Below, piece after piece: positions 1 to 12,473 of a DNA stretch of 64,000 nt. This stretch comes from Brassica napus (lineage: Eukaryota > Streptophyta > Magnoliopsida > Brassicales > Brassicaceae), in assembly GCF_020379485.1 (NCBI RefSeq), contig NC_063435.1:992001-1056000 (forward strand), in the 5' to 3' direction. The notes under the pieces are model-generated. The model made no database searches. It had not been told where the DNA came from and saw only the letters and a program-made list of their open reading frames with translations. The translations under genes were made by a program, and so were the position numbers. Position 1 is the first letter of the stretch. Each line of letters opens with the position of its first letter.

Positions 1-346
1 ATAGATGTTTACTTGCTTACGACTCGTTACGATGTTTGCAACATAGAAGCTGAGGAATCAAGAACGTGTCTTTTTTCTTACACTTCACCTACTAGAGGAT
101 ATATTCACAAGTCAATGGTGTAAGTTCTTTAAAATCACCTTTTAATAGCACTCCATGTTTAGATATGTTGGGGATAAAAACATTAGTAAATTTGAAAGAT
201 CCAATTTTGAGCAAACAAGCAAGAAAGCACTTGATAAAAAAACTAGTAACCACAAACTCATACCATCCATCCATTATCTCTCTCTCTCTCTCACTCTCTC
301 CCCTTGCATTTTTTTTTTTATTATTCTAGAAAGCAAACATTCACCT
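1..346. other. Left edge and 3' flank of the UBA-protein gene
   Basis: No gene is seen here. The right part probably carries the 3' UTR of the minus-strand gene that stops at 347. A CT-rich microsatellite-like tract lies at about 276-300. The short open frames are overlapping, low-complexity and unlike known proteins. Confidence 0.5.
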
Positions 347-1921
347 TCAAAGAGAAGGAGGCACATACTGTCTAGACAAACCAAACAGATCTTTACCCTC
401 AAACGGTGATGTCCACTCCCTCCCACCGTTCCCCACTAAAGCAACTTCCTGCACTCCCATCCCATTCCCATTCATTCTCGTCCTTCCACTCATGTCTGCT
501 TCATACTGTGAAGCCTCAGCAACATACTGTTGTTGTTCCTCTTGTCTAGGACACGCTAGCCCTCTGTCTAAACTCCAATCGATTTTGCTGTAATCATATT
601 TCCCTACTGACCCATCAGCGCTCCAGTCTATCCCTGATGAAGACGCTGATCCATACCCGGAGAAGAGCCCAAGAGAAGCAGCTGGAGCCACGGCATGGGG
701 CTGTTCACTTGGCCTTCCCATTATGTGTCCGTTGTTACCTTGATATTGCTGATACTGGTACATCAGGTTAGAGTTCAGATCACTAGGAGGCGGAGTTCTT
801 ACGGGTAAATAGCCGTTAGTTTGACCATTAGCAGGGTACCAACCACTCCCTCCTCCTCCTCCTCCTCCTCCACCTCCTGCTGATACTGTAAAGGATGGAT
901 TCATAGTAGAGACAGGTGGCACATTTGTGTTAGCTGACTGAGAGCGTTGTTGTTGCTGCATCACCATTACTGGTTCTCTCCCTATAGCCACCGTCACATG
1001 ATGCGTTTCTTCCATTGGCCTAGGCGGCGGCGGCTGTTGATTTGACATGCGTTTCTTCTCCTCCATTGCAGCATTCTTCATCAACTGCAAATTCATGTTA
1101 ATCTTATCCATTGGATTAACACTTTGGTTTACATTCTTTCTCTCTTCTTCAGGGACTTTGCTATTATTACTACTAACATCCTCTACTTTTACAGAATGGT
1201 CTTGCTTCTGTCTCCTCAACGACTCCTCCGCTCTCTCAACATCCCCTTCCGCAGTAACCACAGCCCTCTCCACATCCTGCTTGCTCCACTTATACTTCGC
1301 CTCCAACTCCAAGATTCTACCTAACTCCTCCGAGATGTCAATCTTCAAGCTCCCAAAGCTAGGATCCAGCTTCTTATCCTCAACACTCGCCCCGCCGACA
1401 TCGAGCAGCCAGTTAACAGACTCCTCCAGCTTCCCTTCGTTCAGCATAAGAGCGTAAGTCGCCTTCTCGTGATGAGGAATCTCCATAGCTATAATCTTCT
1501 GAGTAAGCACCTCGAGCTTCCTCGACATGAGGAACTGACAGCACCGCTCGTGAAGCTCCTGAGCTCGCTTCTCCTTCTGACGCTGGTGCTTCCTCTCGTT
1601 CTTGAGCCGCATCTTCTCCCTCTTCTCGTTGTCAATGGTGGCTTCCTGCTTTGCTGAAGGTGGTGCTGCTGTTGTTTTCTCTTTGTGGTCTTCGGAGTCT
1701 CCAGACCAGCTACCGTTGTTGGAGACGGAATCACAGTCGTCAGACTCATCAATGCTTCTGAAACGGCCGGTGGTGTGGAGAGATGAGGAGGAGGAGGACT
1801 CAACTAAGAGAGGATTGTAAGCACCGCCTATGGAGGAGGCTTTAGTAGGTGTTGTCTTGTGTGAATCATTCACAACAACAACCTTCTTGTCTCTTGATTT
1901 GGTCTTGGCTACGTTAGACAT
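347..1921 (-). CDS. UBA-domain-containing protein (At5g12120-like)
   Basis: Uninterrupted coding exon of 524 codons starting with MSNVAKTKSRDKK. Residues 98-140 are strongly charged and probably coiled-coil. A UBA-like three-helix segment lies at about 132-176 (HHEKATYALMLNEGKLEESV) and a second UBA-like segment at about 198-237 (EELGRILELEAKYKWSKQDV). The C-terminal half is low complexity, with a proline run near 295, a run of ten glycines near 350 and Q/N-rich stretches. UBA folds usually bind ubiquitin or act as helical interaction modules; the exact role is unknown to me. The frame stays open upstream to an ATG at 1999, but the added residues are hydrophobic low complexity. They lie in what looks like a 5' UTR intron, so I chose 1921; an ATG at 1927 is also in frame. 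It is the first gene of the collinear block. Confidence 0.85.
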   Translation of the reverse strand: MSNVAKTKSRDKKVVVVNDSHKTTPTKASSIGGAYNPLLVESSSSSSLHTTGRFRSIDESDDCDSVSNNGSWSGDSEDHKEKTTAAPPSAKQEATIDNEKREKMRLKNERKHQRQKEKRAQELHERCCQFLMSRKLEVLTQKIIAMEIPHHEKATYALMLNEGKLEESVNWLLDVGGASVEDKKLDPSFGSLKIDISEELGRILELEAKYKWSKQDVERAVVTAEGDVERAEESLRRQKQDHSVKVEDVSSNNSKVPEEERKNVNQSVNPMDKINMNLQLMKNAAMEEKKRMSNQQPPPPRPMEETHHVTVAIGREPVMVMQQQQRSQSANTNVPPVSTMNPSFTVSAGGGGGGGGGGSGWYPANGQTNGYLPVRTPPPSDLNSNLMYQYQQYQGNNGHIMGRPSEQPHAVAPAASLGLFSGYGSASSSGIDWSADGSVGKYDYSKIDWSLDRGLACPRQEEQQQYVAEASQYEADMSGRTRMNGNGMGVQEVALVGNGGREWTSPFEGKDLFGLSRQYVPPSL

Positions 1922-2247
1922 CTTCATTATTAAAAAAAAAAAAAGAAAAAAGAGAAAAGTCAGAATCTTATCGTTAAACATCAAAAGATGAATGGTCATA
2001 TGAGCTGCTACAATGTCAAAGGTAGAGACTTTTCAATGGAAAATACAGAAACAGAGTCAATACATAGCAGAGATCAATGAGCTGTAATACAGAAGATCAC
2101 ACAAAACGCATAGATCCATCGCAAAGAACGAATCAAATCCTATAGACAATAAAAAGAATCAAGAAAACCTAAGGACATGCGAACTGAAAGAGTAATCTAA
2201 ACCGTGGAATAAGATCAGTGACGAGGGCGTTAGAGAGAGAGAGTAAC
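1922..2247 (-). other. Probable 5' UTR intron of the UBA-protein gene
   Basis: Read on the minus strand, a good donor (CAG|GTTACT) sits at 2248/2247. A pyrimidine-rich tract ends in AG immediately before the ATG at 1921. This is the usual form of a plant 5' UTR leader intron. The acceptor abuts the start codon, so exon 2 would begin with ATG. Confidence 0.5.
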
Positions 2248-2399
2248 CTGGGATGATTTTGATCGGAGATGTTAGATCCGGTGAGATTGAGGGCGATGAG
2301 GGACGAGAGAGGAGGTGCGTTTCGAAATCTTTAAGAAAAAATGTGAAATAGAAATTAGGGTTTGGTTTCTTTTTGACAATCAAAGAGTTGCCAAAAAAC

Positions 2400-3340
2400 C
2401 AAACCAAAAAGTCCTTTGTAATGAATTCTGATCCTTTTTTTGATTTATTTTGTTTCTATATTGTCAGTTATTTTTTTCCTTTTCACGCTCATTTACAGTT
2501 GTTTTTGTTTGATTTCGGTTGTGGAAGAAAAAAAAACTGAATAATAAAAAAAAATAGATTTACTTGGGCAGGACTCGGACAGATGTATCCTGGTTTAGGA
2601 TTGCGAGCAGACCAATTAATAATTTATCACATTATATAAAATGCACTTTACTGAAAAATAACGCTACGGACATCATACAGTTTTTTAAAATAATTTATTC
2701 AAACTACTGTTCATTTTTAGTCGACTTTTAAAAATACTGTTCATAATGTCTTATAAATAACCCTTAATTATTTTTTTTTATGATTTTCTTTTTGAACACA
2801 TTTTTTATGTTTAGAACGAAATTAAGTTACTAATTATTTTTAAAATCACTGAATAAAATACCAGTGTTTTTTTTAAAACTGTATCGAAAACTAAATCAGA
2901 TAATTTTTGGATCACGGTTCAATCTAGTTTGACAATGTCAAATCTGATTCAATAATTTGGTTTAAAGTAATGTTAGTAAATATTATACATAATTAAAATA
3001 TAATAAATTTAAAATATAAAATATTATAAATATAAACTAATTTTATGTTTATATGGATAGTTTACAGATTTTTTTTATTGTTTTAATCAGTTTAGATTGA
3101 AACCTGCTATATAATCGGTTTATAACCAGTTATTAGATCTAACCCGACTATATAATCGGTTCGGTTTGTTAAACCAATTACTCAACTGAGGGGTAACATT
3201 GTCTACTTATTTTATTTGTTTGACCGGATCGCATCGGGTCAAAGGCAGCAGAATCTCTAAAACGACACCGTTTCATCACCGATTAATAATGGTCACACAC
3301 TCGCATTGTAGTTTGTTTTTGGAATTTACGAAACGCGCTA
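2400..3340. other. Intergenic region with divergent promoters
   Basis: AT-rich spacer between the minus-strand UBA gene and plus-strand TerC. It holds T runs and degenerate GGTTCGGTTT-type sequence near 3095-3175. Close to the TerC start is AAACGACACCGTTTC (about 3257-3271), a partly symmetrical motif. No coding capacity is seen. Confidence 0.45.
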
Positions 3341-5799
3341 ATGAGCTTAGTAGCTTCAGTCATCCACCACGGAGTCCTCTCCCCGGCGAAACCGGATCGA
3401 ATCTTCCTAAACATTCCGGCGATCCCGCCGCATCGTCTCCGAGCTCGTGGATGGACTCAGTCTCCTCTCTCTCTCCTCGCAAATCCTCCCCTCGTTACAG
3501 GTCTCCCCCTCTCTCAAAACTGCATTTTCATGTAATTTGGATTCTATCTAAATGTGCTTTTTCAGCTGCGAATCGTCGCCTCCTTCACATTGCGTGCGCC
3601 CGAGGAACTGATCAGGAAGATGATCTTTCTTCCTCTTCTTCAGGTGAATGCTTCTTCAGGAGATGAGACTCTTTACATCATTAGTATGAACTGTGATCTT
3701 AATTTGTGATGATAATGTTTTTTGTGTGTGGTATGTTAGTACAGAGAAGGAGAAGATAGATCTTCTACCACACAAAGATGAAGATGAAGGCCTGAGAGAT
3801 AATAATAATAATAGACAAGAAGAGACAAACAAAACTTCCTTCAGCACTGTTGCCTTGTGTGTTAGTATCTTCTTGCATCTGATGCTAATAATATGTTTTT
3901 GCTCTGTAAACGAAACTTAATGTTGTATTCTTTCTCTCAATAGGTAAGCACTGCCGTGGCATTTGGAATCGGGATAGGTTTCAAGGAAGGTGTTGGCAAG
4001 GCGTCAGAGTTTTTTGCAGGGTGCTTTGAATATTATACATACAAGTTTGATTAGCTCTGAAGGCGATATCTATTAAGTTAAACTGTTTTTTTTTTCAAAC
4101 TTCTTGCAGCTATTTGTTGGAGCAAAGCTTGTCAGTGGACAACTTGTTTGTTTTTGTACTCGTCTTCAAGTACTTCAAAGTGCCACTCATGTACCAGGTA
4201 CCAGTTTATCTGCACAGAGATTTAGTTCTTGACTATAATAGAGTATTATATAATTTTGCTATGTTGGATCTATAGAATCGGGTGCTTACCTATGGTGTAG
4301 CTGGTGCAATTCTCTTTCGCTTCTCGCTCATAGTGCTAGGAACAGCCACTCTTCAGGTGACTTCTATGTTTGGACTTTGGATCAGAGCGTTTGTTATTGT
4401 ATTGCTGTTTATTTTATTCTTTTTTTCTGCCTCATTTGAGATCAATTTCTAAATCCTCCCTACGATCTTTCAGAGATTTGAAGCAGTGAATCTTCTGCTT
4501 GCTGCAGTACTCTTGTATTCGTCTTTCAAGGTGCATGTTTCCTCATCTTAGCATTTATACCTGTAATACACACATGACACAACTATTAGTAAGGAACATA
4601 AAGGCTGGTCGGTCGCTTTTTCTGTGCCTAATGTCTTGTTACAGTTATTTTCAAGTGAAGAAGATGATACAGATCTATCTGACAACTTCATTGTAAAGAC
4701 ATGCCAGAGATTTATTCCTGTCACATGTAATATACCTCGTCTTTTTTTTTCTTTCTGTTCCCTCTAGTTACTTGCATTATATGTAGTCATGCGTCTAATT
4801 TCAGTGATAAATACTGTTTCCCATGCTTCCCATTAACTGATTTTTTTTTCCTTCTTGCTTATGTTTTAAACTGTGGGCAGCAAGTTACGATGGAAATAGG
4901 TTTTTCACAAAGAATGATGGCATTTGGAAAGTAAGTATTTCACTAAATTTATCATAGTATCTTTTGACTGGGGTTCTAATCTATCTCAAAACAATTTGGG
5001 CAGGCCACACCATTGCTTCTCACAGTAGCAGTGATCGAGCTCAGCGACATAGCATTTGCTGTATACTCCATCACCACTTTGTGAATCTTTTTTGGTTTAA
5101 AAAAAAATGAAGCGCAGCACTGATGCTTGTTGCCCATTCTCTTAGGTTGACTCAATACCAGCTGTTTTTGGCGTCACAAGGGATCCTTTTATAGTCTTGA
5201 CCTCTAACCTGTTTGCAATCATAGGTACTAACTTCTTTAGTCTGTACTTGATCTTGTTGATGCTGATGCTGCCAATATTATTGGAAAATTTGATTTGAAT
5301 TGAATTTTTAGTGGGAGATTTTGCATAACAGTTTATTTATTATGTTTTGGCTTCAGGATTGAGGTCTCTCTATACTTTGATTTCTGAAGGAATGGGGGAG
5401 CTGGAATATTTGCAGGTATCATTTATCACTTGTTTTATTTTTCATTCAGCTTATCTCTGTTTAATGTTCCAACAAAACTAAGTAGTCAAATGCATAAGAG
5501 AGAGAGTTCCTTAATTGTGGTCATCAGTATCTAATCTTGTCTTTTCCTTAACCAGCCATCAATAGCAGTTGTTCTTGGCTTCATCGGATTCAAGATGATC
5601 CTCGATTTCTTTGGTATAATTCATTGTTTATTCATCCAAAATTTTCTTGAACAAAATCACCACAAAAACTAAGCTATGTCAACATTTCTTCCTCATTGCA
5701 GGCTTCCATGTATCGACGGAGGCATCACTTGGTGTTGTGGCACTCTCTCTCAGCACCGGAGTTTTGTTGAGCCTAACAAACAAATCCGGCGACAGCTAA
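3341..5799 (+). CDS. TERC: TerC family thylakoid membrane protein (PDE149)
   Basis: Fourteen coding exons: 3341-3500, 3566-3643, 3745-3860, 3944-4020, 4110-4197, 4276-4356, 4474-4530, 4645-4726, 4881-4930, 5004-5060, 5146-5224, 5357-5415, 5556-5613 and 5702-5799. All phases agree and give 379 aa, close to about 384 in Arabidopsis. The Ser/Arg-rich N-terminus ([15 protein letters not shown]...) reads as a plastid transit peptide and is followed by a charged linker. The multi-pass TerC domain runs from about residue 119 to the end. It carries [20 protein letters not shown] and, at 275-289, [14 protein letters not shown] with the acidic intramembrane residues typical of the family. In Arabidopsis PDE149 is needed for thylakoid biogenesis and insertion of thylakoid membrane proteins. 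Exon 3 has two nearby acceptors (AG at 3739 and 3744); only the second keeps the frame. Confidence 0.92.
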
Positions 5800-6631
5800 C
5801 TAAGAGAATGGGGGAAGAGCTTCCAGATGTAGTCAATCAAACAGTTCATAAGAACAAAATCGCATTGTTCATTAAGTCATTCCACATATGTGTTACTGTA
5901 GATAAAACACAGCTGCAAAGCACAAGATCTTTAGACCCAAACTTAATCTATTTGTCTGTAAGAACGTTGGCTTTGATAGTCCGCCGGCTATGAAACGAAT
6001 TGATTATTTTGAGACGAGTTGACTCTTGGATAATCAAAGTCATTTTGTTGCTCAATCAAGGAGCTTGAAAGTGAGGAACGAGAATGCTAAAAGTATGAGA
6101 CTATTCATTTGGCTTTAGTCTTTCCATTCTCCATCATCAGACAAATAACTCTTCTAATTATCAAATAATCTCTACAAAATGCTTCTGTTTTTAGTTCAGC
6201 TTTGTGCTATGCTCTTTACTTATTTTAGCTAACCAATTGTCTCATCTCACCCTCGATCTTGTTTAGTGTCATATATCTAGCCTTTAATCATGAGATAACA
6301 TCTACTTCTAACTTCATAATGTCTCTTAAAATCAATGGTAGATAGATATAACGTGACAACTTGCAATAAACAATACACAAATCTCACCAGTTCCGCACAC
6401 AATGGACCGGACTCACACATTCACTTATTTAAGTAGTTATCTTGGTTAAAGAGGGACTCTTATCACGTGCAATCTTAGAGGCAAAGCAAGGTCAGACAAG
6501 CCTGGAAAGAAAAGCACAAAATGTAAGACATCTTTCCAAGTAACTACAATAAACTAATGTGTCTAGGTATTTAAGATCAGTGCTCGAGACCGAGTAATGA
6601 TGAATGTTGATGTGTTTACCAGCATAGAGGC
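5800..6631. other. Convergent 3' flanks of TerC and CYS1
   Basis: Spacer between the TerC stop and the CYS1 stop, read from opposite sides. It should hold both 3' UTRs. No further gene, repeat or RNA is recognised. An open frame across the TerC stop (5676-5993) is in the wrong phase and is not real. Confidence 0.5.
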
Positions 6632-7008
6632 TTAAACATCGCGAACGTGGTTGAAGTCCTCCAACTTCTTGAGATTCTCCCATGCTTTCTCCAAAACCTT
6701 GGCCTCGTAGACCTTCTTGGTCTCGCCATCAGCCACCTCCACGGTGAGATGGTGCATCGTTCCCGCCACAACCTGTGTTTTCGCACCAAGGAGCCTCCTG
6801 TACTCCAGAGTCACGTTCTACACACATAACACAATCATTTTGGATGTAAATTAAAAGGAAAATGAAACTAGCCTAATAGAAAACGTACCTCCTTCTTGTT
6901 ATGCTCATCGACAGCGAAACGAGCGAGACTCTCGACTTGAAGATCATTTGCATTTGCATCAATATCACGAACTCCTCCGACGATTGTTCCTCCTTGTTGA
7001 TCCGCCAT
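6632..7008 (-). CDS. CYS1: Phytocystatin 1 (cysteine protease inhibitor)
   Basis: Two coding exons, 6889-7008 and 6632-6817, give 101 aa, the size of Arabidopsis CYS1. All cystatin contact elements are visible: N-terminal GG pairs (6-7 and 11-12), the plant signature [10 protein letters not shown] at 28-37, the first binding loop QVVAG at 55-59, and Trp87 in the second hairpin (EKAWENL). There is no signal peptide, so a cytosolic inhibitor of papain-like proteases is expected, linked in Arabidopsis to wounding and programmed cell death. Exon 2 starts with AACGTGACT after a TAG acceptor. A TATA box lies about 75-85 bases upstream of the ATG. The gene is convergent with TerC and divergent from CLT3. 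Confidence 0.95.
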
Positions 7009-7080
7009 TATCGCCTGCTTCCTTTTTTTTTATTTTCTCGAAATATTATTTGATTCGTAGCTGTCTTCTAATCCGCTGTA

Positions 7081-7094
7081 CTATATATATATAG
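7081..7094 (-). promoter_or_regulatory. TATA box of CYS1
   Basis: CTATATATATATAG lies 73-86 bases upstream of the CYS1 ATG on the minus strand. That would place the transcription start near 7050 with a short leader. Inference from position and sequence only. Confidence 0.55.
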
Positions 7095-7973
7095 AGGGAA
7101 TCTTAAAGCGCGTTTTCTTATCCTTCAAGAATAGTTCTTTTCCAGTATTTGTGACTCATTATATAACACTAACCATCGAAACTATATTATATGTAAATCG
7201 AATTATACAGAGAGATTAAAACTAAAAGAAGAAACTATTGATAAAATCCATAACCAGAAAGGGGTAAGGTCAGGCCCATACCGTATAGTATGTATCGGGC
7301 CGATCAAAAGATGTCACCACGAATAAGACATTTCTTCACCTTTTTTTCTGTGTTTATTTTGTCAACATTTGATAAAATCATTGTAAACCAAAAAAAAAAA
7401 AGAAAAGCTGCCAAATTTACGTTAGACTCTCTTAAGCAAAACATCTAATATGTTTAAATTTCAAAAAAAATTCTATTATATGAATTAGCTAGGAAAATAA
7501 TATTCAATCTTAAAAGAAAATTATATTTGGAGGACTTCTTCTAGCTAAAACATGTGTGGCATTATGGGATTGTCTTTTGACAAAGTAAAAAAAGAAAAAT
7601 ATAGGTAGTTTACAGCTCCAAGTTTAGTGTTTGCAACTAAAATTGGTGATTGACATATCTTGAACTACATTTACCAACATTTGTGAATCACCTTCGAAAT
7701 CAAATGTTAGGAGTAATCTGAAAGTTGATATAGAGTGAGTATTTGGAAAAATCTATCAGTCTAAAATGGATGACTTAAAGAATGGGTAGGTCAAATTGTC
7801 TTCCCATACCATAAGTGTGCGCAAATAAATACAGAAAACAAAAACTTGTCTACTCTGTCTTTATTTTTATTTTATTTTTGTAACTGCAAGTTGGTCGAAC
7901 GTGTGTCGATAATAACTTGTTTCAAAAGAGATAAAAAAAGACACCAAGTCTTAAAAGTCACTTCCGTCTCCCT

Positions 7974-8009
<36 letters not shown>

Positions 8010-8071
8010 TAAATAAAAAACAAAGCAGAATCGGTTTCATCAGCTTAGCCACTAATTCTAATCCCACCACC
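7095..8071. other. Divergent CYS1/CLT3 promoter region
   Basis: AT-rich spacer. Sequence near 7272-7303 contains GGCCCA- and GGGCC-type site II elements. A CT microsatellite of about 30 bases at 7978-8007 lies shortly before the CLT3 ATG, in the position of a plant Y-patch or leader repeat. No gene seen. Confidence 0.45.
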
Positions 8072-11000
8072 ATGGCAACAACAACGCCTCCCCGCCGCAT
8101 AACCACCGGTTCGATCACCTCGGTCCAATCGCATTCCGCGGTTCGACCTCTATCAATGATCTCTCTAATCCGTCGACATCACCACCTCAACCTTCGTCTG
8201 CCGTCGCCAATTGCTCCTGCCTCCAGGCGGTGGTTAATCGAAGCGGTCGCGAGATCGCCCTGGGAAGGATCTGATGACGGAGGAGCTCAGGCTGATGGTA
8301 AAAAGCCAGGAGTGTGCGGTTACGCGATCAGCGGCAACGAGATCGAAGGGAGCAGTGGGGAGCTTGTGGAGGGAGATCAGCAGCATGTCAATACGATGGA
8401 GATGGTGATGTGGGCGGCGGCTACGGCGGCGTTTGGAGTCGCGAACCGCGTGATGTACAAGCTCGCGTTGGTTCCGCTCAAACAGTATCCCTTCTTCCTC
8501 GCGCAACTCTCCACCTTCGGGTAAAATGAAATCTCTGTGTTTTGCTTACTGATGTTAATTAATTTTAATTTAGAGGTCGCAACACGTTCTTAATCTTACA
8601 TTTGATAAACTAATTTAAAATTCACGAACCTACGTGGCTTGCATAATTTGAGCTAGTCCTAAAGAATAGTTCCCAAGTAAAACAAACAAGTATCAATCTG
8701 TCTGTATACATTTTTTATATTGTTAGTGGAAACTTAAAATGTTGGTTATATATAGGTTTCTTTTATGTAATCACTAATGCTTGACCGGAAATTAATATTT
8801 GGTGGTTTTGAGAATTAATTTCAAATAGATTTTCTCACAATAATTTTGTTTTTTCCTTCTAAAAAAATGACCTCTAGAAATATTGGGTTTGATGTTATAC
8901 GTGTTAAAAATGCAAGGGGGAGATGCGAATAAATTAAAAAAAAAAAATTGGGTCAGATTTGGCTTGCAGTCTATTTTGAGTTGGATACTTCTACTTGGAA
9001 CATTATTGGAGGCGGATATCATTTCGCCACAAGCATTAAACACATATTTTATGATTATTAATTATTTGATAGTTCACTACTGATCCAAGTTAAGATTTAT
9101 ACCACCAATTAACTAACAGCTTATTTTCATTGTAAACCATTTGCAAGTTATATTTTACAACTCAAAATGCCTTTATATTGATAATATATTTTCTGTAAAA
9201 TAAAAATAAAATTGGTAAAATTGTAAAAGAAACTTTAGATAAACTATATGGACTGATCCATATTATACAAATATAAGCAAGCTCAGTTGGTTGAATATGT
9301 TACAAAAAGAAATACTTGAATATGCGGATATGCTGCTAGAGGAAGAAAAAAACACAACGTTATAAGTTGGTGGAACCAAACTATTAGTATTTTAAAAAGG
9401 TGGTGGAACCAAATTGAATAAAGTCCATCCATACGATTATCCGCCCCTTAGCGGCTTCTAAGTAATAGTCTTATGGGGTCCCCCCCAGTGGCCTTGGACT
9501 TGATTAGTATAATTCCTTATGGTCCTAGCTTGTGAGGCTGAAAATACCAAACCAAACCAAGCCAAATTGATGGTTTATTCCCATTTTGTCACAATTTTTT
9601 CTCAAGTCGAAAGCAGTAACAAATAGAGAAGTACATACAACTATATAAACATTCTATTGCCAAAACTTAAATGGCAGCTGAAACTAAACCAAACAGAAGT
9701 GATTATGCTAACTCTTTTTGTTCTTAAACCCAAACTAAAGGGAAACCAAACCGGAATTGATTGTAAACCGACACGCGCACCCATACTATTCAAGTCTCTT
9801 TTCCTCTTAATTTCTAGTGGTTGCTGCCTGCAGGGCAAGTTTGATTAGCTTATTGCCTTGCATCCGATTCTTAACTTGTCAACAAAATGTCTAAAATTGA
9901 GGATCATAAGATAATGTTACATGTGCTTAACAGAGTGTTTAAAGTGGCTTTCTTCACTGTACATTATGTTGGGTAAATATATTCGGAATAAGTCTATAGT
10001 GGTTGCTCTGTTCTCGGTGGACCAGAAACTTTGATCAATACTCGCCATGAACTATTTGTTTTCCTATCCATTTTCCTTATTGCTTATTTGCTTAAATGAT
10101 GTCTTAGAAACATCTTGTTCTATATATCAAAGGCTTTAGTTTACAGAATAAACATTTCTTCTTTTTGATATTTGGTTCATGTAGGTATGTAGCTGTATAT
10201 TATTCAATCTTGTATTTTCGATATCGTGCTGGAACTGTTACAGATGAGATGCTCTCGGTGCCTAAGATGCCATTTTTAATTGCTGGCGTCTTGCAGGCTT
10301 TAGCTGCAGCTGCTGGCATGGCAGCTACAGGTATAATAACATTACTCTTTATACGAATGTCCGTCCATGCGATCCTTACTTACATTTGTTTTTGCGTTTC
10401 TATTTCTTAAATGGAATAATATAATAGCTTTGTAATTTTCATGTACAAAATGGCTTTGATGGCTTTATATTTATAGCTTTATATTCCATCGACTATATAT
10501 ATTCATTTCACTGTTTTTTTTTCCCTTTATTTCAGCAAATCTCTCGGGGCCATCTACTACAGTTTTATCTCAGGTTAGAGTGTGACACGCTGAAAGCCTT
10601 GATTGTCTTAAAAACATGTTTTTGCTAACTAAAATATCCGTTTGTTTCCATGCAGACATTTCTTGTCTGGCAAATCTTCTTCTCCATTATATTTCTCAGG
10701 AGGAGATATAGCGTAAACCAAATACTCGGATGCACTCTTGTAGCCCTTGGTGTAGTCGTCAGTGTGGCAAGGTAAGATCTCTGAGGTCCTCTTGGTCGAC
10801 ATTCCTTTTGGGATTTTCGGAACCACTAATAGTATTATTATTGCATCTCTGCAGTGGATCAGGTGCTGCTCATTCCTTAAAGGAAGCTGGAGTATTTTGG
10901 ATTCTTCTTATGGTCCTTTCTTACCTTTTCCAAGGAGCAGATACAGTATTAAAGGTCCGTTAATCACAATTTGACAAGCCTTTAAACTATTGTCATTATT

Positions 11001-11714
11001 CTATTTAATCTCAGATTTTCTTTTTTATATAGGAAGTCATCTTTATAGATAGCCAGAAACGATTGAAGGTACATACACAATCTCAGAGTTTTCATTTATT
11101 TATTTTGTGTGCTTGAAGTTCTGAAAACTCATCTCCTCTTACTATCACAGGGAGCTTCACTCGATCTTTTTATAGTAAATTCATATGGTTCTGCCTTCCA
11201 GGTAAGTACTCTCTAAGCTCTGACTTGCATTGCAAGCAAAGTAACTTTACCTATATTGATGATATTGTGACCAATTCAGGCCATCTGCATCGCATTGCTT
11301 CTTCCATTTCTCTCAAAACTGTGGGGCATACCGTTTAACCAACTCGGTAGCTACCTAAAAGACGGCGCGGCTTGCTTTCTCAACATCGGGACAATGACAA
11401 AAGGATGTGAAGGGGCTCCGTTGTTGCCACTGTTGTTTGTGATAGCAAACATTGGCTATAACATTGCGCTTTTGAGACTACTCAAGATTTCATCGGCGGT
11501 GGTTTCATCTCTTGCATCGACAGTGTCAGTGCCCATTGCAGTGTTCTTGTTCACGTTGCCATTACCTTACCTTGGAGTTGCATCATCGCTTCCAAATGGG
11601 TTCATGGGAGGAACAATAATACTTGTATTGGGAATGCTTGTTTACAGCTGGGCACCACAAGGACCTAACGGTTCTCATACTGATTCAGTCATTCCTTCAC
11701 CTCCTCCCACTTAG
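8072..11714 (+). CDS. CLT3: Chloroquine-resistance-like transporter 3 (thiol transporter)
   Basis: Eight coding exons: 8072-8520, 10185-10330, 10536-10573, 10656-10771, 10855-10954, 11033-11068, 11151-11201 and 11280-11714. Phases agree and give 456 aa. The N-terminal 110 residues are rich in Ser, Thr, Arg and Pro and look like a plastid transit peptide. The rest is a multi-spanning drug/metabolite-transporter-like protein. Family landmarks are ANRVMYKLALVPLKQYPFFL, GYVAVYYSILYFRY, the stretch ANLSGPSTTVLSQTF with its conserved small and polar residues, and a hydrophobic C-terminal third. Arabidopsis CLT1-3 sit in the plastid envelope and export glutathione and gamma-glutamylcysteine. CLT3 is chosen over CLT1/2 because of gene order. 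Intron 1 is unusually long. Confidence 0.9.
8521..10184 (+). other. Long first intron of CLT3 (1,664 bp)
   Basis: Starts GTAAAATG and ends TTCATGTAG. It is far longer than the other CLT3 introns. Inside are AT-rich sequence, a C run around 9480 and low-complexity AACCAAACC sequence near 9547. I see no element with clear terminal repeats and no exon-like sequence. Confidence 0.6.
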
Positions 11715-12473
11715 AGTGAGTTTGATTAGAGTTTCTGTTTTTAGTAAGAGATTTGAGAGATTTGTGAAAATATCAAACTAGAAAAAGATAATCTAAGATC
11801 TGAATATCATAAAATATTTTAATGATGTTAATTGGAAAAGTTGACATTTTTGAAAGTTGCTAGCTGGATTTTGATATTCTTATTTGGTTGATAGAATCCA
11901 CTCAATCCAGTTATTCAGTTAAATGACATTTTCAATAAATTAAATAGGATTAAATTTCTTAATTACATGTCAAAAAAATCCCAATTAAGAATTTTTTTTC
12001 CATACGTCAGATAAGATGAATTAAAATTTGCAGAATGTCCATTTGTTTTCAAAAACTTGATCTTTTGATATTAAAAAGAAAATATTATATATATGGGGTA
12101 AAGTGAATTGACATTTGGAAGATAAGAACATACAGTTTTGTAACAAGTATAAATCACCAGGATTAGCTCTCAACCTTGTCCTAAATCTTTAACTTTAAAT
12201 AACAACATTACAGACAAGCTTTAGTCCTAAACTTCCTCTCTATCAACAAATCCTATAACCCTTTGAACCTAAAGCCAACGAAGAGAACAAAAACATTCTA
12301 TTCATAGCCATTTGACAACCAAAAACACCTAACGATTTCTTGCTCTAGAAGAAACAAAAACCAGAGGAAGAAAAAAAAATGATACTAAGAGAATAAAAAC
12401 ACACAAAAAAAAACCCTTTCGATCTCTCTTCCTCCTTGAGCTTGTTACCTCCTTCCTCTCCCCCACCGCAACA
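11715..12473. other. CLT3-CPK17 spacer
   Basis: Contains the CLT3 3' UTR and the CPK17 promoter and leader. The last 100 bases before the ATG are A-rich then CT-rich (ctctcttcctcc), typical of a plant leader. No other feature is recognised. Confidence 0.45.

Noticed and set aside
1047..1457. 136-codon plus-strand frame opposite the UBA gene
   Set aside because: Antisense shadow of a well-supported coding exon.
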